Assembly: GCA_029266795.1 (NCBI GenBank)
Contig: JAQSWE010000111.1
Span: 1 to 10,408, forward strand
Reading direction: 5' to 3'
Origin: Alphaproteobacteria bacterium
GTDB lineage: Bacteria; Pseudomonadota; Alphaproteobacteria; Micavibrionales; UBA2020
DNA: 10,408 bases
The notes beneath the pieces were generated by a model, which was given only the letters and a program-made list of their open reading frames with translations, was not told where the DNA came from and did no database searches. Both the position numbers and the translations under genes were made by a program. Position 1 is the first letter of the stretch; each line of letters opens with the position of its first letter. Shown piece after piece: positions 1 through 7,376 of this stretch.

Positions 1-1
1 A

Positions 2-1060
2 TCGCAAATCGCCATCAAGCAGCTGGGCACGAATGGCGGCGGATTCTTTAACGTCAACTCTGCGCATCCGCTCGAAAACCCGACGCCGCTGTCGAACTTC
101 CTGCAACTGCTGGCCATCCTGCTGATACCCGCCGCCTGCTGCCATGCCTTCGGTCGCATGGTCGGCGATGCGCGGCAGGGCTGGGCGCTGCTGGCGGCCA
201 TGACCGTCATTTTTGTGCCGCTGTTCTTCTTCTGCCTTGCACAGGAACAGGCGGGCAACCCGATGCTGGCGAAACTGGGCGATATAAACCAAGCAGCCTA
301 TCCGCTTCAGAGCGGCGGGAATATGGAGGGCAAGGAAGCCCGTTTCGGCATCGTCAATTCGACGCTCTGGGCGACGGCGACCACCGCCGCCTCGAACGGC
401 TCGGTCAATTCCATGCATGATTCGTATACGCCGCTGGGCGGTCTTGTGCCGCTGCTAATGATGCAGTTTAGTGAAGTCATTTATGGCGGCGTCGGCTGCG
501 GATTGTACGGGATGCTCGTCTATGCGCTCATTACAGTCTTTATCGCGGGGCTGATGGTGGGGCGCACGCCGGAATATCTGGGCAAGAAAGTACAGGCCTA
601 TGAGATCAAAATGGCCTCGCTTGTCCTGCTGGCACCGCTGCTGGCCACCCTGCTGGGTGCTGCGCTGGCCGTGGTAACCGACGCCGGCAAGGCGGGCGTG
701 CTGAATACAGGCCCCCATGCCTTCAGCGAAATCCTCTATGCCTTTACCTCGGCCGGTAACAACAACGGCAGCGCTTTCGCGGGGCTGACGGCGGCAACGC
801 CGTTCTACGACACCGCCCTTGGCTGGGCGATGCTGGTGAGCCGGTTCTTCTGCATGCTGCCGGTGCTGGCGATTGCGGGATCTATGGCGGCGAAGAAGTC
901 GGTGCCTGCGTCATCCGGCACGCTGCCCACGCATACGCCGCTGTTTATCGCCCTGCTGGCGGGCGTGGTGGTGCTTGTGGGCGTATTGACCTACGTTCCC
1001 GCCCTCGCGCTTGGTCCCGTGGCCGAGCATCTTCAAATCCTGAAAAGCCTTGCGGAGTAA
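2..1060 (+). CDS. kdpA: Potassium-transporting ATPase subunit KdpA, 5'-truncated by the window edge
   Basis: KdpA is the membrane subunit of the KdpFABC pump that selects and binds K+. It is related to the SKT/Trk channel superfamily and has four pore-loop repeats. The frame is open from base 2, giving 352 residues against about 557 in the E. coli protein, so roughly the first 200 residues, including filter I, are outside the window. Three of the four selectivity-filter regions are visible: LGTNGGGFFN (nt 23-52), the TTAASNGSVNSMHDS region (about nt 377-421) and TSAGNNNGSAF (nt 746-778). The family motif GNMEGKEARFG lies between the first two. Hydrophobic segments alternate through to the end, as expected for the C-terminal membrane spans. 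The first in-frame ATG in the window (158) is internal, because recognisable KdpA sequence precedes it. The TAA stop at 1058-1060 is followed 5 nt later by kdpB, whose ribosome site overlaps this stop. Identity is secure; only the N-terminus is unknown. Confidence 0.98.
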   Translation, partial: SQIAIKQLGTNGGGFFNVNSAHPLENPTPLSNFLQLLAILLIPAACCHAFGRMVGDARQGWALLAAMTVIFVPLFFFCLAQEQAGNPMLAKLGDINQAAYPLQSGGNMEGKEARFGIVNSTLWATATTAASNGSVNSMHDSYTPLGGLVPLLMMQFSEVIYGGVGCGLYGMLVYALITVFIAGLMVGRTPEYLGKKVQAYEIKMASLVLLAPLLATLLGAALAVVTDAGKAGVLNTGPHAFSEILYAFTSAGNNNGSAFAGLTAATPFYDTALGWAMLVSRFFCMLPVLAIAGSMAAKKSVPASSGTLPTHTPLFIALLAGVVVLVGVLTYVPALALGPVAEHLQILKSLAE

Positions 1061-1065
1061 AAGCA

Positions 1066-3129
1066 ATGTCGAAACATGAGAAAAAAGCTGTCTTTGGCAG
1101 CGCACAGATTTTTCAGGCGGTCGCATCGTCGTTTGCGCGGCTCAATCCGGTGTACCAGTTGCGCAACCCCGTCATGTTCATCGTCTATGTCAGCGCGATT
1201 GTCACGACAGTCCTGTGCTTTTATGATACAGGCGACGGCGGCAAGACATGGTTTGTGGCCGCCGTATGCATTTGGCTTTGGTTTACCTCCCTGTTCGCCA
1301 ATTTTGCCGAGGCTATCGCCGAAGGGCGGGGCAAGGCACAGGCCGCAAGCTTGCGCGCGGCGAAGCGGGACATTCAGGTGAAGAAGCTGCGTTCCATAGA
1401 TAACCGGCAGGATTATATGGGCACCTCGTCATCCCTGCTGCGCAAAGGGGATCTCGTGCTTGTCGAGGCGGGGCAGTTCATTCCCGGCGACGGCCAGGTC
1501 GTTTCCGGCGTCGCTTCCGTCGATGAAAGCGCGATCACCGGCGAAAGCGCGCCCGTCATCCGTGAAAGCGGCGGTGACGGCGACGCGGTGACAGGCGGCA
1601 CGCGTGTATTGTCGGACTGGCTGGTGATCAAGATCACCTCCGATCCCGGCGAAAGCTTCCTCGATAAAATGATCGCGCTTGTCGAAGGCGCGAAGCGGCA
1701 GAAAACGCCCAACGAAATCGCGCTCGCGATCCTGCTGGCAGGCATGACAATCATATTTCTGCTGGCATGTGCGACTCTGCTGCCGTTCTCTCTCTATGCG
1801 GTTGAAAAAAACGGCGCGGGCACAGTCGTCAGCATTACGGTGCTGGTCGCGCTGCTGGTTTGCCTTGCGCCCACGACGATTGGCGGGTTGCTCTCCGCGA
1901 TTGGCATCGCGGGCATGGACAGGTTGGTACAGGCGAATGTCATTGCCAAATCGGGACGCGCCGTTGAATCGGCGGGTGACATCAACGTGCTGCTGCTTGA
2001 CAAAACAGGCACCATCACGCATGGCAACCGGCAGGCGGTCGCTTTCGTTCCCGTCGATGCCGTTTCTATGCAGCAACTGGCGGAGGCGGCGGATTTATCG
2101 TCGCTGGCCGATGAAACGCCGGAGGGTAAAAGCATTGTGCAGCTGTCGCGTTCGAAATACGGCATTGCCGTGCGCGATGCAAAGTCGCTGAATGCCGCCT
2201 TTATCCCCTTCAGCGCGGAAACGCGCCTGTCGGGCATAACGGTGAAGGACAGCCAAATCCTGAAAGGCGCGGTGGATTCTATCGAACGGCATGTCGTCCG
2301 CCTTGGCGGCGCTGAATCGCCGGAAGCGCGCGCAGAAGCCGATAAAATTGCCCGCGCGGGCGGCACGCCGCTGCTGGTGGCACGGGACAGCAAAATCCTG
2401 GGCGTTGTCCACCTGAAGGATATCGTCAAGCACGGTATCAAGGAGCGTCTGGCCGACCTGCGCCGCATGGGCATCAAGAGCGTCATGGTGACAGGCGACA
2501 ACCCGCTGACCGCCGCCGCGATTGCGACCGAGGCCGGCGTGGACGATTACATCGCGCAGGCAACGCCGCAGATGAAGCTTGCCTATATCAAGAAGATGCA
2601 GGAAGGCGGCGAACTGGTCGCGATGGTGGGCGACGGCACGAACGACGCGCCCGCGCTGGCGCAATCGGATGTGGCGGTCGTGATGAATACCGGCACGCAG
2701 GCGGCGAAGGAAGCGGGCAACATGGTTGACCTTGATTCCGACCCGACCAAGCTGATCGAGATCGTGGAAATTGGGAAGCAGCTGTTGATGACGCGCGGCG
2801 CATTGACGACGTTCAGTATCTCCAACGACCTTGCCAAGTATTTCGCCATTATCCCGGCGGCTTTTGCCAGCACCTATCCCGCGCTGATGGCGCTCAACGT
2901 CATGCAGCTGTCATCGCCGGAAAGCGCGATCCTGTCGGCGGTGATTTTTAACGCGCTTATCATCGTCTTCCTGATACCGCTGGCGCTGAAAGGCGTGAAG
3001 TATCGCCCCGTCGGCGCGACCAAGCTCTTGCAGCGCAACGTCCTGGTCTATGGTGTGGGCGGCGTGATCGTGCCGTTCATCGGTATCAAGGCAATCGATA
3101 TGGTTCTGACCGCTTTGGGAGTTGTTTAA
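1066..3129 (+). CDS. kdpB: Potassium-transporting P-type ATPase subunit KdpB
   Basis: KdpB is the catalytic subunit of the Kdp pump. It hydrolyses ATP through an aspartyl-phosphate intermediate to drive K+ import. The 687 residues compare with 682 in E. coli, and most motifs sit at the E. coli number plus five. Visible elements are transmembrane spans near residues 34-53 and 61-83, and the actuator TGES loop at 158-161. Its serine corresponds to the E. coli Ser162 that is phosphorylated for inhibition. The membrane motif APTTIGG is at 268-274. The phosphorylation motif DKTGTIT has Asp312. The nucleotide and hinge motifs are VTGDN (Asp478) and GDGTNDAP (Asp523). The conserved Asp588 and Lys591 pair of NDLAKYF is in the fifth span, followed by two further hydrophobic spans. 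The ATG at 1066 is supported by GGAG at 1055-1058 and by the family-like N-terminus. The stop is 1 nt before the preferred kdpC start. No damage is seen. Confidence 0.98.
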   Translation: MSKHEKKAVFGSAQIFQAVASSFARLNPVYQLRNPVMFIVYVSAIVTTVLCFYDTGDGGKTWFVAAVCIWLWFTSLFANFAEAIAEGRGKAQAASLRAAKRDIQVKKLRSIDNRQDYMGTSSSLLRKGDLVLVEAGQFIPGDGQVVSGVASVDESAITGESAPVIRESGGDGDAVTGGTRVLSDWLVIKITSDPGESFLDKMIALVEGAKRQKTPNEIALAILLAGMTIIFLLACATLLPFSLYAVEKNGAGTVVSITVLVALLVCLAPTTIGGLLSAIGIAGMDRLVQANVIAKSGRAVESAGDINVLLLDKTGTITHGNRQAVAFVPVDAVSMQQLAEAADLSSLADETPEGKSIVQLSRSKYGIAVRDAKSLNAAFIPFSAETRLSGITVKDSQILKGAVDSIERHVVRLGGAESPEARAEADKIARAGGTPLLVARDSKILGVVHLKDIVKHGIKERLADLRRMGIKSVMVTGDNPLTAAAIATEAGVDDYIAQATPQMKLAYIKKMQEGGELVAMVGDGTNDAPALAQSDVAVVMNTGTQAAKEAGNMVDLDSDPTKLIEIVEIGKQLLMTRGALTTFSISNDLAKYFAIIPAAFASTYPALMALNVMQLSSPESAILSAVIFNALIIVFLIPLALKGVKYRPVGATKLLQRNVLVYGVGGVIVPFIGIKAIDMVLTALGVV
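3117..3121 (+). promoter_or_regulatory. Ribosome binding site that decides the kdpC start
   Basis: GGGAG lies inside the last codons of kdpB, 9 nt before the ATG at 3131. That spacing favours ATG 3131 over the in-frame TTG at 3122 (which would overlap the kdpB stop and has almost no spacing) and over the later ATG at 3137. Confidence 0.6.
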
Positions 3130-3130
3130 C

Positions 3131-3742
3131 ATGTTCATGCAATCTTTGCGTATTTCCGTTCTCATGTGGATCACACTGACCGTGATCTTTGGCGTCGCCT
3201 ATCCGGGCATCACGACTCTGGCGGCGCAGACTGTGTTTCCCAGTCAGTCGCAGGGCAGCCTGATCGTCAGGGTTAACAACACAATCGGCTCCCGCCTTGT
3301 CGGCCAGAACTTTAGCGATCCCAAATATTTCTGGGGTAGGCTGTCGGCGACGGGGCCGGTGCCGTATAACGCGGCGGCATCGTCGGGTAGTAATCTCAGC
3401 ATATCCAACGAGACTTTTCTGAATAATGCAAAGGCGCGTATTGCCGCATTGCAGGCCGCAGACCCAGACAACAAAGCAGCGATACCGGTGGATCTGGTGA
3501 CAGCATCGGGCAGCGGGCTTGACCCGCATATCAGTCTCGCGGCGGCGGAGTATCAGGCTGCCCGAGTTGCACGCCAGCGCGGCATGGGCTACGATACCAT
3601 AAAGACACTCATTGGCGAAAATACCCAAGGGCGTCAATGGGGCGTGCTTGGCGAACCTGTCGTCAATGTCCTGACACTCAATCTCGCGCTCGATGAAAAG
3701 GCCAAGATAAATGCCGAAGGCGGAGCCAACAAAGCGCCCTGA
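3131..3742 (+). CDS. kdpC: Potassium-transporting ATPase accessory subunit KdpC
   Basis: KdpC is the single-span periplasm-facing subunit that stabilises the KdpA-KdpB complex and raises its ATP affinity. From ATG 3131 it has 203 residues, slightly longer than the roughly 190 of E. coli. One hydrophobic N-terminal span covers about residues 8-30. Family motifs follow in order: GSRLVGQNFSDPKYF (53-67), SATGPVPYN (72-80), SSGSNL (84-89), ASGSGLDPHIS (125-135) and LGEPVVNVLTLNLALD (173-188). In the usual GRPSAT motif the proline is leucine here (Leu71), and the usual SGGSN is SSGSN; both look like tolerated variation. The C-terminal 15 or so residues beyond LALD overlap the kdpD start by 32 nt. 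An alternative TTG start at 3122 would add three residues, but the ribosome site argues against it. Confidence 0.96.
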   Translation: MFMQSLRISVLMWITLTVIFGVAYPGITTLAAQTVFPSQSQGSLIVRVNNTIGSRLVGQNFSDPKYFWGRLSATGPVPYNAAASSGSNLSISNETFLNNAKARIAALQAADPDNKAAIPVDLVTASGSGLDPHISLAAAEYQAARVARQRGMGYDTIKTLIGENTQGRQWGVLGEPVVNVLTLNLALDEKAKINAEGGANKAP

Positions 3743-6386
3743 TCCAGCCGTATTGCTGAGCCAGATCGAGGCGGATGAAAAGCGGCAGAAGCGCGGCAAG
3801 CTGAAGATTTTCTTCGGCAGCTCCGCCGGCACGGGCAAGACCTATGCCATGCTGCAGGAAGCCCATCGCCGCCTCAAGGAAAATGTGGATGTCTTGGCTG
3901 GCATCGTGGAAACGCATGACCGCCATGAAACAAAGTCGCTTCTTGCAGGCCTGCCTGTCCTGCCTTTGCAGGACATCGACCATCGCGGCGTCCGCTTAAA
4001 GGAATTTGACCTCGATGCCGCGCTGAAGCGCAAACCCGCCATTCTGCTGGTCGACGAGCTTGCCCACACCAATGCCGCGGGCTGCCGCCACCTGAAACGC
4101 TGGCAGGATGTGGAGGAGCTGCTGAGCGCTGGGATCGATGTTTACACAACGCTCAACGTGCAGCACCTTGAAAGCCTCAACGATGTCGTCGGCAGTATCA
4201 CCGGCATCGCCGTGCGCGAAATGGTGCCGGACAGCATTTTTGACGAGGCGGATGACATTATCTTTGTCGACACGCCGCCGGATGAATTACTGAACCGGCT
4301 GCGCGACGGCAAGGTCTATATCGCGCCCGGCGCGAACGAGCGCGCGATCCAGAATTTCTTTCGCAAGACCAACCTGCAATCCTTGCGAGAACTTGCCTTG
4401 CGCCGTACCGCCGATTATGTGGATGCCGATACCGACGACCAGCGGCGGCGCGAAGGCTTAAGCACCCCGAATGTCGCCGGCGACCGCATCATGGTCTGCA
4501 TCGGGCCGGATATGTTTGCCTCCAAACTCGTCCGCACGGCCAAGCGCCTCGCCTCCGCGCTAAAATCGCCGTGGGATGCCGTCTATGTCGAAACGCCGCA
4601 GGCGTCGAAGCAGGATCCGCGCCTGCGCCACCATATCCAGCATGTGATGGCAAGCGCCGAGCGGAACGGCGCTGGCGTCGTCAGCCTGCAGGGAAGCCGG
4701 ATCGGCGATGAGTTGCTCAACTATGCCCGCAACAGGGGCATCACCAAGATCATCATCGGCAAATCTGTCGCGCCTGCATGGCGGACGCTGTTCGGCAAGG
4801 GGCTGCCGGAATATATACTGGCGCAGAGCGGCGATATAGACGTTTATATCGTCACGACCCCTGCCGCGCTCAGCGTCGCCTTCAACCGCAAGAAAACCCT
4901 GAAATTGCCGAAAAAATGGTGGGCGGATTACCTGTGGGCCATCGCGGCTATTGGCGTCATCACCGGAGCCAGCTACCCCTCGCAAAGCTGGCTGTCGAGC
5001 ATGGACATCATCATGCTCTATCTGATTGGCGTGATGATCGTTTCAGCCTCGCTTGGTAGGTGGCCGTCGATTATCTATGCGGCGCTGAGCGTCAGCGCAT
5101 TCAACTTCTTCTTTATCGAGCCGAAATTTTCCTTCAACGTCTATCAATCCTCCTACTGGCTGACTTTCGTCGTTATGTTCTGCACCAGCGTGGTTATTTC
5201 GTCGCTGGCGTCGAAACTGCGCGACCAGGTGATACTTTCGCGCCGGCGCGAGCATGAAACGCAGATGTTCTACGGCCTGACAAAGGAACTGACCGCGACC
5301 CGCACAAGGGAAGATATGAGCGAAGCCCTGATCCGCCGCCTGACAGAAACGGCGGGCGTCGCCGTTTCCATCTGGTATCCCGACGGCAAGGGCTTCCTCA
5401 ACATGGCCTATGGCGAAGTCACCGGCGACCATTTCAAGGAAGAAACGGTGGTGAAATGGTGCTTCGATAATGCGCAGAATGCGGGCGCAGGCACAGATAC
5501 GATGCCGAGCGCCGCACGTTATTACCTGCCTATTCGCGGCACGAACATGACGCTTGGCGTCGTGGGCGTGAAGCCCGATGATGAACTGCTGTTGCCCGAC
5601 CAGACGCTGATGATTGAAACCTTCGTTGACCTGCTCGGCTCCGCGCTCGAGCGATCCGAGACGGCGGAACAGGCGGAAAAGGCCAAAATGCTGGCCGAGC
5701 GCGAGAAAATGCGCAGCATCCTGCTGAGTTCTGTTTCCCACGACCTGCGCAGCCCGCTTTCCGTCATTACGGGTGCGGCGGATACGCTGCTGCAGAACAC
5801 GTCGATGTCTGACAACCCGCTGCTCAAATCCATTCGTCAGGAAGCCAGCCGCCTGACCCGCGTCGTCAATAACCTCCTCGACATAACGCGCATCGAAGGC
5901 GGGCAGCTGAAACTGAACATGCACCCCTATTACCCCGCAGAAATTATCGGCAGCGCAGCTGAATCGTGCAAAGAAGTTTTGAAAAAACACAAGCTTGTAT
6001 TGAACGTCCCCGACGAGATGCCTTTCATCCGCATGGATGGATTATTGATGAGCCAGGTCATCCAGAATCTTCTTGAAAATGCCGCGAACCACACGCCCGC
6101 CGGCACGGAAATTACTGTCGAAGCGAATATGGTGGACCATGGCTTACATCTGGTCGTGTCTGATAACGGCCCCGGCATTCCGCTCGGGCAGGAAAAAGAA
6201 ATCTTCAATAAATTTGCGACCTTCGCGCAAGGCGACAGGCCGAAGGGCGCGGGGTTAGGCCTATCCATCTGCCAAGCCATCGTCATGGCACACATGGGCA
6301 GGATCTACGCCGAAAACAGACAAGAAGGCGGCAGCCGCTTTGTCGTGGAACTGCCCGCAACCCTGACGATGCCGGAGGCGATGTAA
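3711..6386 (+). CDS. kdpD: Osmosensitive K+ channel sensor histidine kinase KdpD
   Basis: KdpD is the inner-membrane sensor kinase that responds to K+ limitation or osmotic stress and phosphorylates KdpE. The 891 residues nearly match the 894 of E. coli, and all domains are present. The N-terminal KdpD domain has a Walker A GSSAGTGKT (36-44, Lys43), a Walker-B-like VDELAHTNAAG, and the signatures KRWQDVEELL and DVYTTLNVQHLESLND. A universal-stress-like domain begins at GDRIMVCIG (about 260). Four closely spaced membrane spans (about 405-501, DUF4118 type) follow. A GAF-like cytoplasmic region covers about 510-650. The HisKA box SHDLRSPLS has the phospho-acceptor His677. The ATPase domain shows the N box NLLENAANHTP (786-796), DNGPGIP (818-824) and GAGLGLS (846-852). 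The ATG at 3711 has AAAGG at 3697-3701 and lies inside kdpC, suggesting translational coupling. The common APGVGKT form of the Walker A motif reads SAGTGKT here, with catalytic residues kept. kdpE starts 3 nt after the stop. Confidence 0.98.
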   Translation: MPKAEPTKRPDPAVLLSQIEADEKRQKRGKLKIFFGSSAGTGKTYAMLQEAHRRLKENVDVLAGIVETHDRHETKSLLAGLPVLPLQDIDHRGVRLKEFDLDAALKRKPAILLVDELAHTNAAGCRHLKRWQDVEELLSAGIDVYTTLNVQHLESLNDVVGSITGIAVREMVPDSIFDEADDIIFVDTPPDELLNRLRDGKVYIAPGANERAIQNFFRKTNLQSLRELALRRTADYVDADTDDQRRREGLSTPNVAGDRIMVCIGPDMFASKLVRTAKRLASALKSPWDAVYVETPQASKQDPRLRHHIQHVMASAERNGAGVVSLQGSRIGDELLNYARNRGITKIIIGKSVAPAWRTLFGKGLPEYILAQSGDIDVYIVTTPAALSVAFNRKKTLKLPKKWWADYLWAIAAIGVITGASYPSQSWLSSMDIIMLYLIGVMIVSASLGRWPSIIYAALSVSAFNFFFIEPKFSFNVYQSSYWLTFVVMFCTSVVISSLASKLRDQVILSRRREHETQMFYGLTKELTATRTREDMSEALIRRLTETAGVAVSIWYPDGKGFLNMAYGEVTGDHFKEETVVKWCFDNAQNAGAGTDTMPSAARYYLPIRGTNMTLGVVGVKPDDELLLPDQTLMIETFVDLLGSALERSETAEQAEKAKMLAEREKMRSILLSSVSHDLRSPLSVITGAADTLLQNTSMSDNPLLKSIRQEASRLTRVVNNLLDITRIEGGQLKLNMHPYYPAEIIGSAAESCKEVLKKHKLVLNVPDEMPFIRMDGLLMSQVIQNLLENAANHTPAGTEITVEANMVDHGLHLVVSDNGPGIPLGQEKEIFNKFATFAQGDRPKGAGLGLSICQAIVMAHMGRIYAENRQEGGSRFVVELPATLTMPEAM

Positions 6387-6389
6387 GCC

Positions 6390-7091
6390 ATGACCACCAA
6401 GCCTCAGATTATGGTTGTCGAAGACGAACCCGAAATCAGCCGCTTCCTAGAATCCGCGCTCGAAGCGCGCGGTTACGGGGTCACGCTTGCCGATAATGGC
6501 AGGCTTGCCCTGAAAATCAGCGCCGCCCAGCCGCCCGACCTGCTGATCCTCGACCTCGGCCTGCCCGATATGGACGGCAAGGACATCATCAAGTCCTTGC
6601 GCGAGTGGAGCCGACTGCCCATTATCGTCTTGTCCGCGCGCGACCAAGAGGATGAAAAGGTGGCCGCCCTTGAAATAGGCGCGGATGATTACCTCACCAA
6701 GCCCTTCGGCACGGCGGAACTGATGGCGCGGATTACGGTCGCGCTGCGCCATGCAATAAGGCGCGAAGCGCCGGCGGAAATGACCTATTCCTTCGGCGAT
6801 ATCGTCGTCGATCTGGCAAAGCGCCATGTAATGCTGAAAGGCGAGGAAGTCCATTTTACGCCCACCGAATATTCTCTCTTGGCTGCCCTTGTCCGAAAAG
6901 CCGGACAGGTCGTCACGCAGGCTGAACTGTTGCAGGAAGTATGGGGACGGGACTCCCTCGATCATGATCATTACCTGCGGATCTATGTGCAAAAGCTGCG
7001 GCAGAAACTAGGCGATAATCCTTTGAAGCCACGCTTTATATATACCGAACCTGGCATCGGCTATCGCTTAAGCGAAGAAGAGGCTGGATAA
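6390..7091 (+). CDS. kdpE: Response regulator KdpE, OmpR/PhoB family
   Basis: KdpE is the cytoplasmic DNA-binding partner of KdpD that activates the kdp promoter when phosphorylated. It has 233 residues, a normal family length. The receiver domain (about 1-120) shows the acidic pair in VVEDEPE (Glu11, Asp12), the phospho-acceptor Asp55 in ILDLGLPDMDG, the conserved Ser82 in LSARD, and Lys104 in LTKPFG. The C-terminal winged-helix domain (about 130-230) carries the typical strings FTPTEYSLL, EVWGRD, LRIYVQKLRQKL and EPGIGYRL. The ATG at 6390 has GGAGG at 6374-6378 with an 11-nt spacer, inside the end of kdpD. It is the last gene of the operon; the next coding frame lies some 200-285 nt downstream. 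Confidence 0.97.
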   Translation: MTTKPQIMVVEDEPEISRFLESALEARGYGVTLADNGRLALKISAAQPPDLLILDLGLPDMDGKDIIKSLREWSRLPIIVLSARDQEDEKVAALEIGADDYLTKPFGTAELMARITVALRHAIRREAPAEMTYSFGDIVVDLAKRHVMLKGEEVHFTPTEYSLLAALVRKAGQVVTQAELLQEVWGRDSLDHDHYLRIYVQKLRQKLGDNPLKPRFIYTEPGIGYRLSEEEAG

Positions 7092-7144
7092 AATCAGCAA
7101 GGCTCAATTTTGAAGCCGCTAGCCGCCGCACGAGTTTAAAGATA

Positions 7145-7154
7145 CACGATCGTG
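7145..7154. promoter_or_regulatory. 10-bp perfect palindrome, possible operator
   Basis: CACGATCGTG is perfectly self-complementary and lies 54 nt after the kdpE stop, ahead of the promoter candidate. Dyads of this size are typical of dimeric regulator sites, but a 10-bp palindrome can also occur by chance and only one copy was noticed here. No regulator can be assigned. Confidence 0.25.
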
Positions 7155-7275
7155 ACTTCTTGATCCTGATTATATGACAATTCGATAGCGTTAATCATTC
7201 CCAAAAAGTTCCTTAAAATCGGAAGGGAGACATCCCGCAGGGAAACAAGGCGCGCTACAACATTACCAACATATA

Positions 7276-7304
7276 TTGACACACTTACAGTGCGGTACTA
7301 TTTT
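7276..7304 (+). promoter_or_regulatory. Sigma70-like promoter candidate for the repeat protein
   Basis: A perfect TTGACA (7276-7281) is followed after 17 nt by TATTTT (7299-7304), which matches the -10 consensus at four of six places. Transcription would begin near 7311. That would exclude the GTG at 7290 as the translation start and leave a leader of about 65 nt before the TTG at 7377. A shorter-spaced alternative -10, TACTAT, sits at 7296-7301. Support is sequence pattern only. Confidence 0.45.
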
Positions 7305-7376
7305 GGCCGAGCACTTGAACTGTTAAAAAAGAAAACTACTTCCTTGGCGCAAATTTGGGCAGGCACCGGACGTAAG

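Larger units (their letters stand above)
7092..7376 (+). other. Intergenic region between kdpE and the repeat protein
   Basis: This stretch is visibly richer in A and T than its flanks and holds no recognisable gene. It contains the palindrome at 7145-7154, purine-rich stretches at 7221-7230 and 7241-7250, and a promoter candidate at 7276-7304. A weak imperfect hairpin at 7101-7117 has no T tract and does not qualify as an intrinsic terminator, so transcription from kdp might run through. The frame of the downstream repeat protein is open back to 7170 but has no ATG there. Confidence 0.6.

Noticed and set aside
1413..2664. Minus-strand open frames opposite kdpB, up to 235 codons
   Set aside because: kdpB is intact with all P-type ATPase motifs. 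The antisense frames are the usual by-product of GC-biased third positions and resemble no family.
7101..7117. Imperfect hairpin after kdpE as an intrinsic terminator
   Set aside because: The four-base-pair stem needs a bulge to extend and is followed by GCTAGCC rather than a T tract.
7234..7242. CCCGCAGGG mini-hairpin, also found inside the repeat-protein gene
   Set aside because: A three-base-pair stem with a three-base loop is too small to be meaningful, and the word is common in GC-rich coding sequence.
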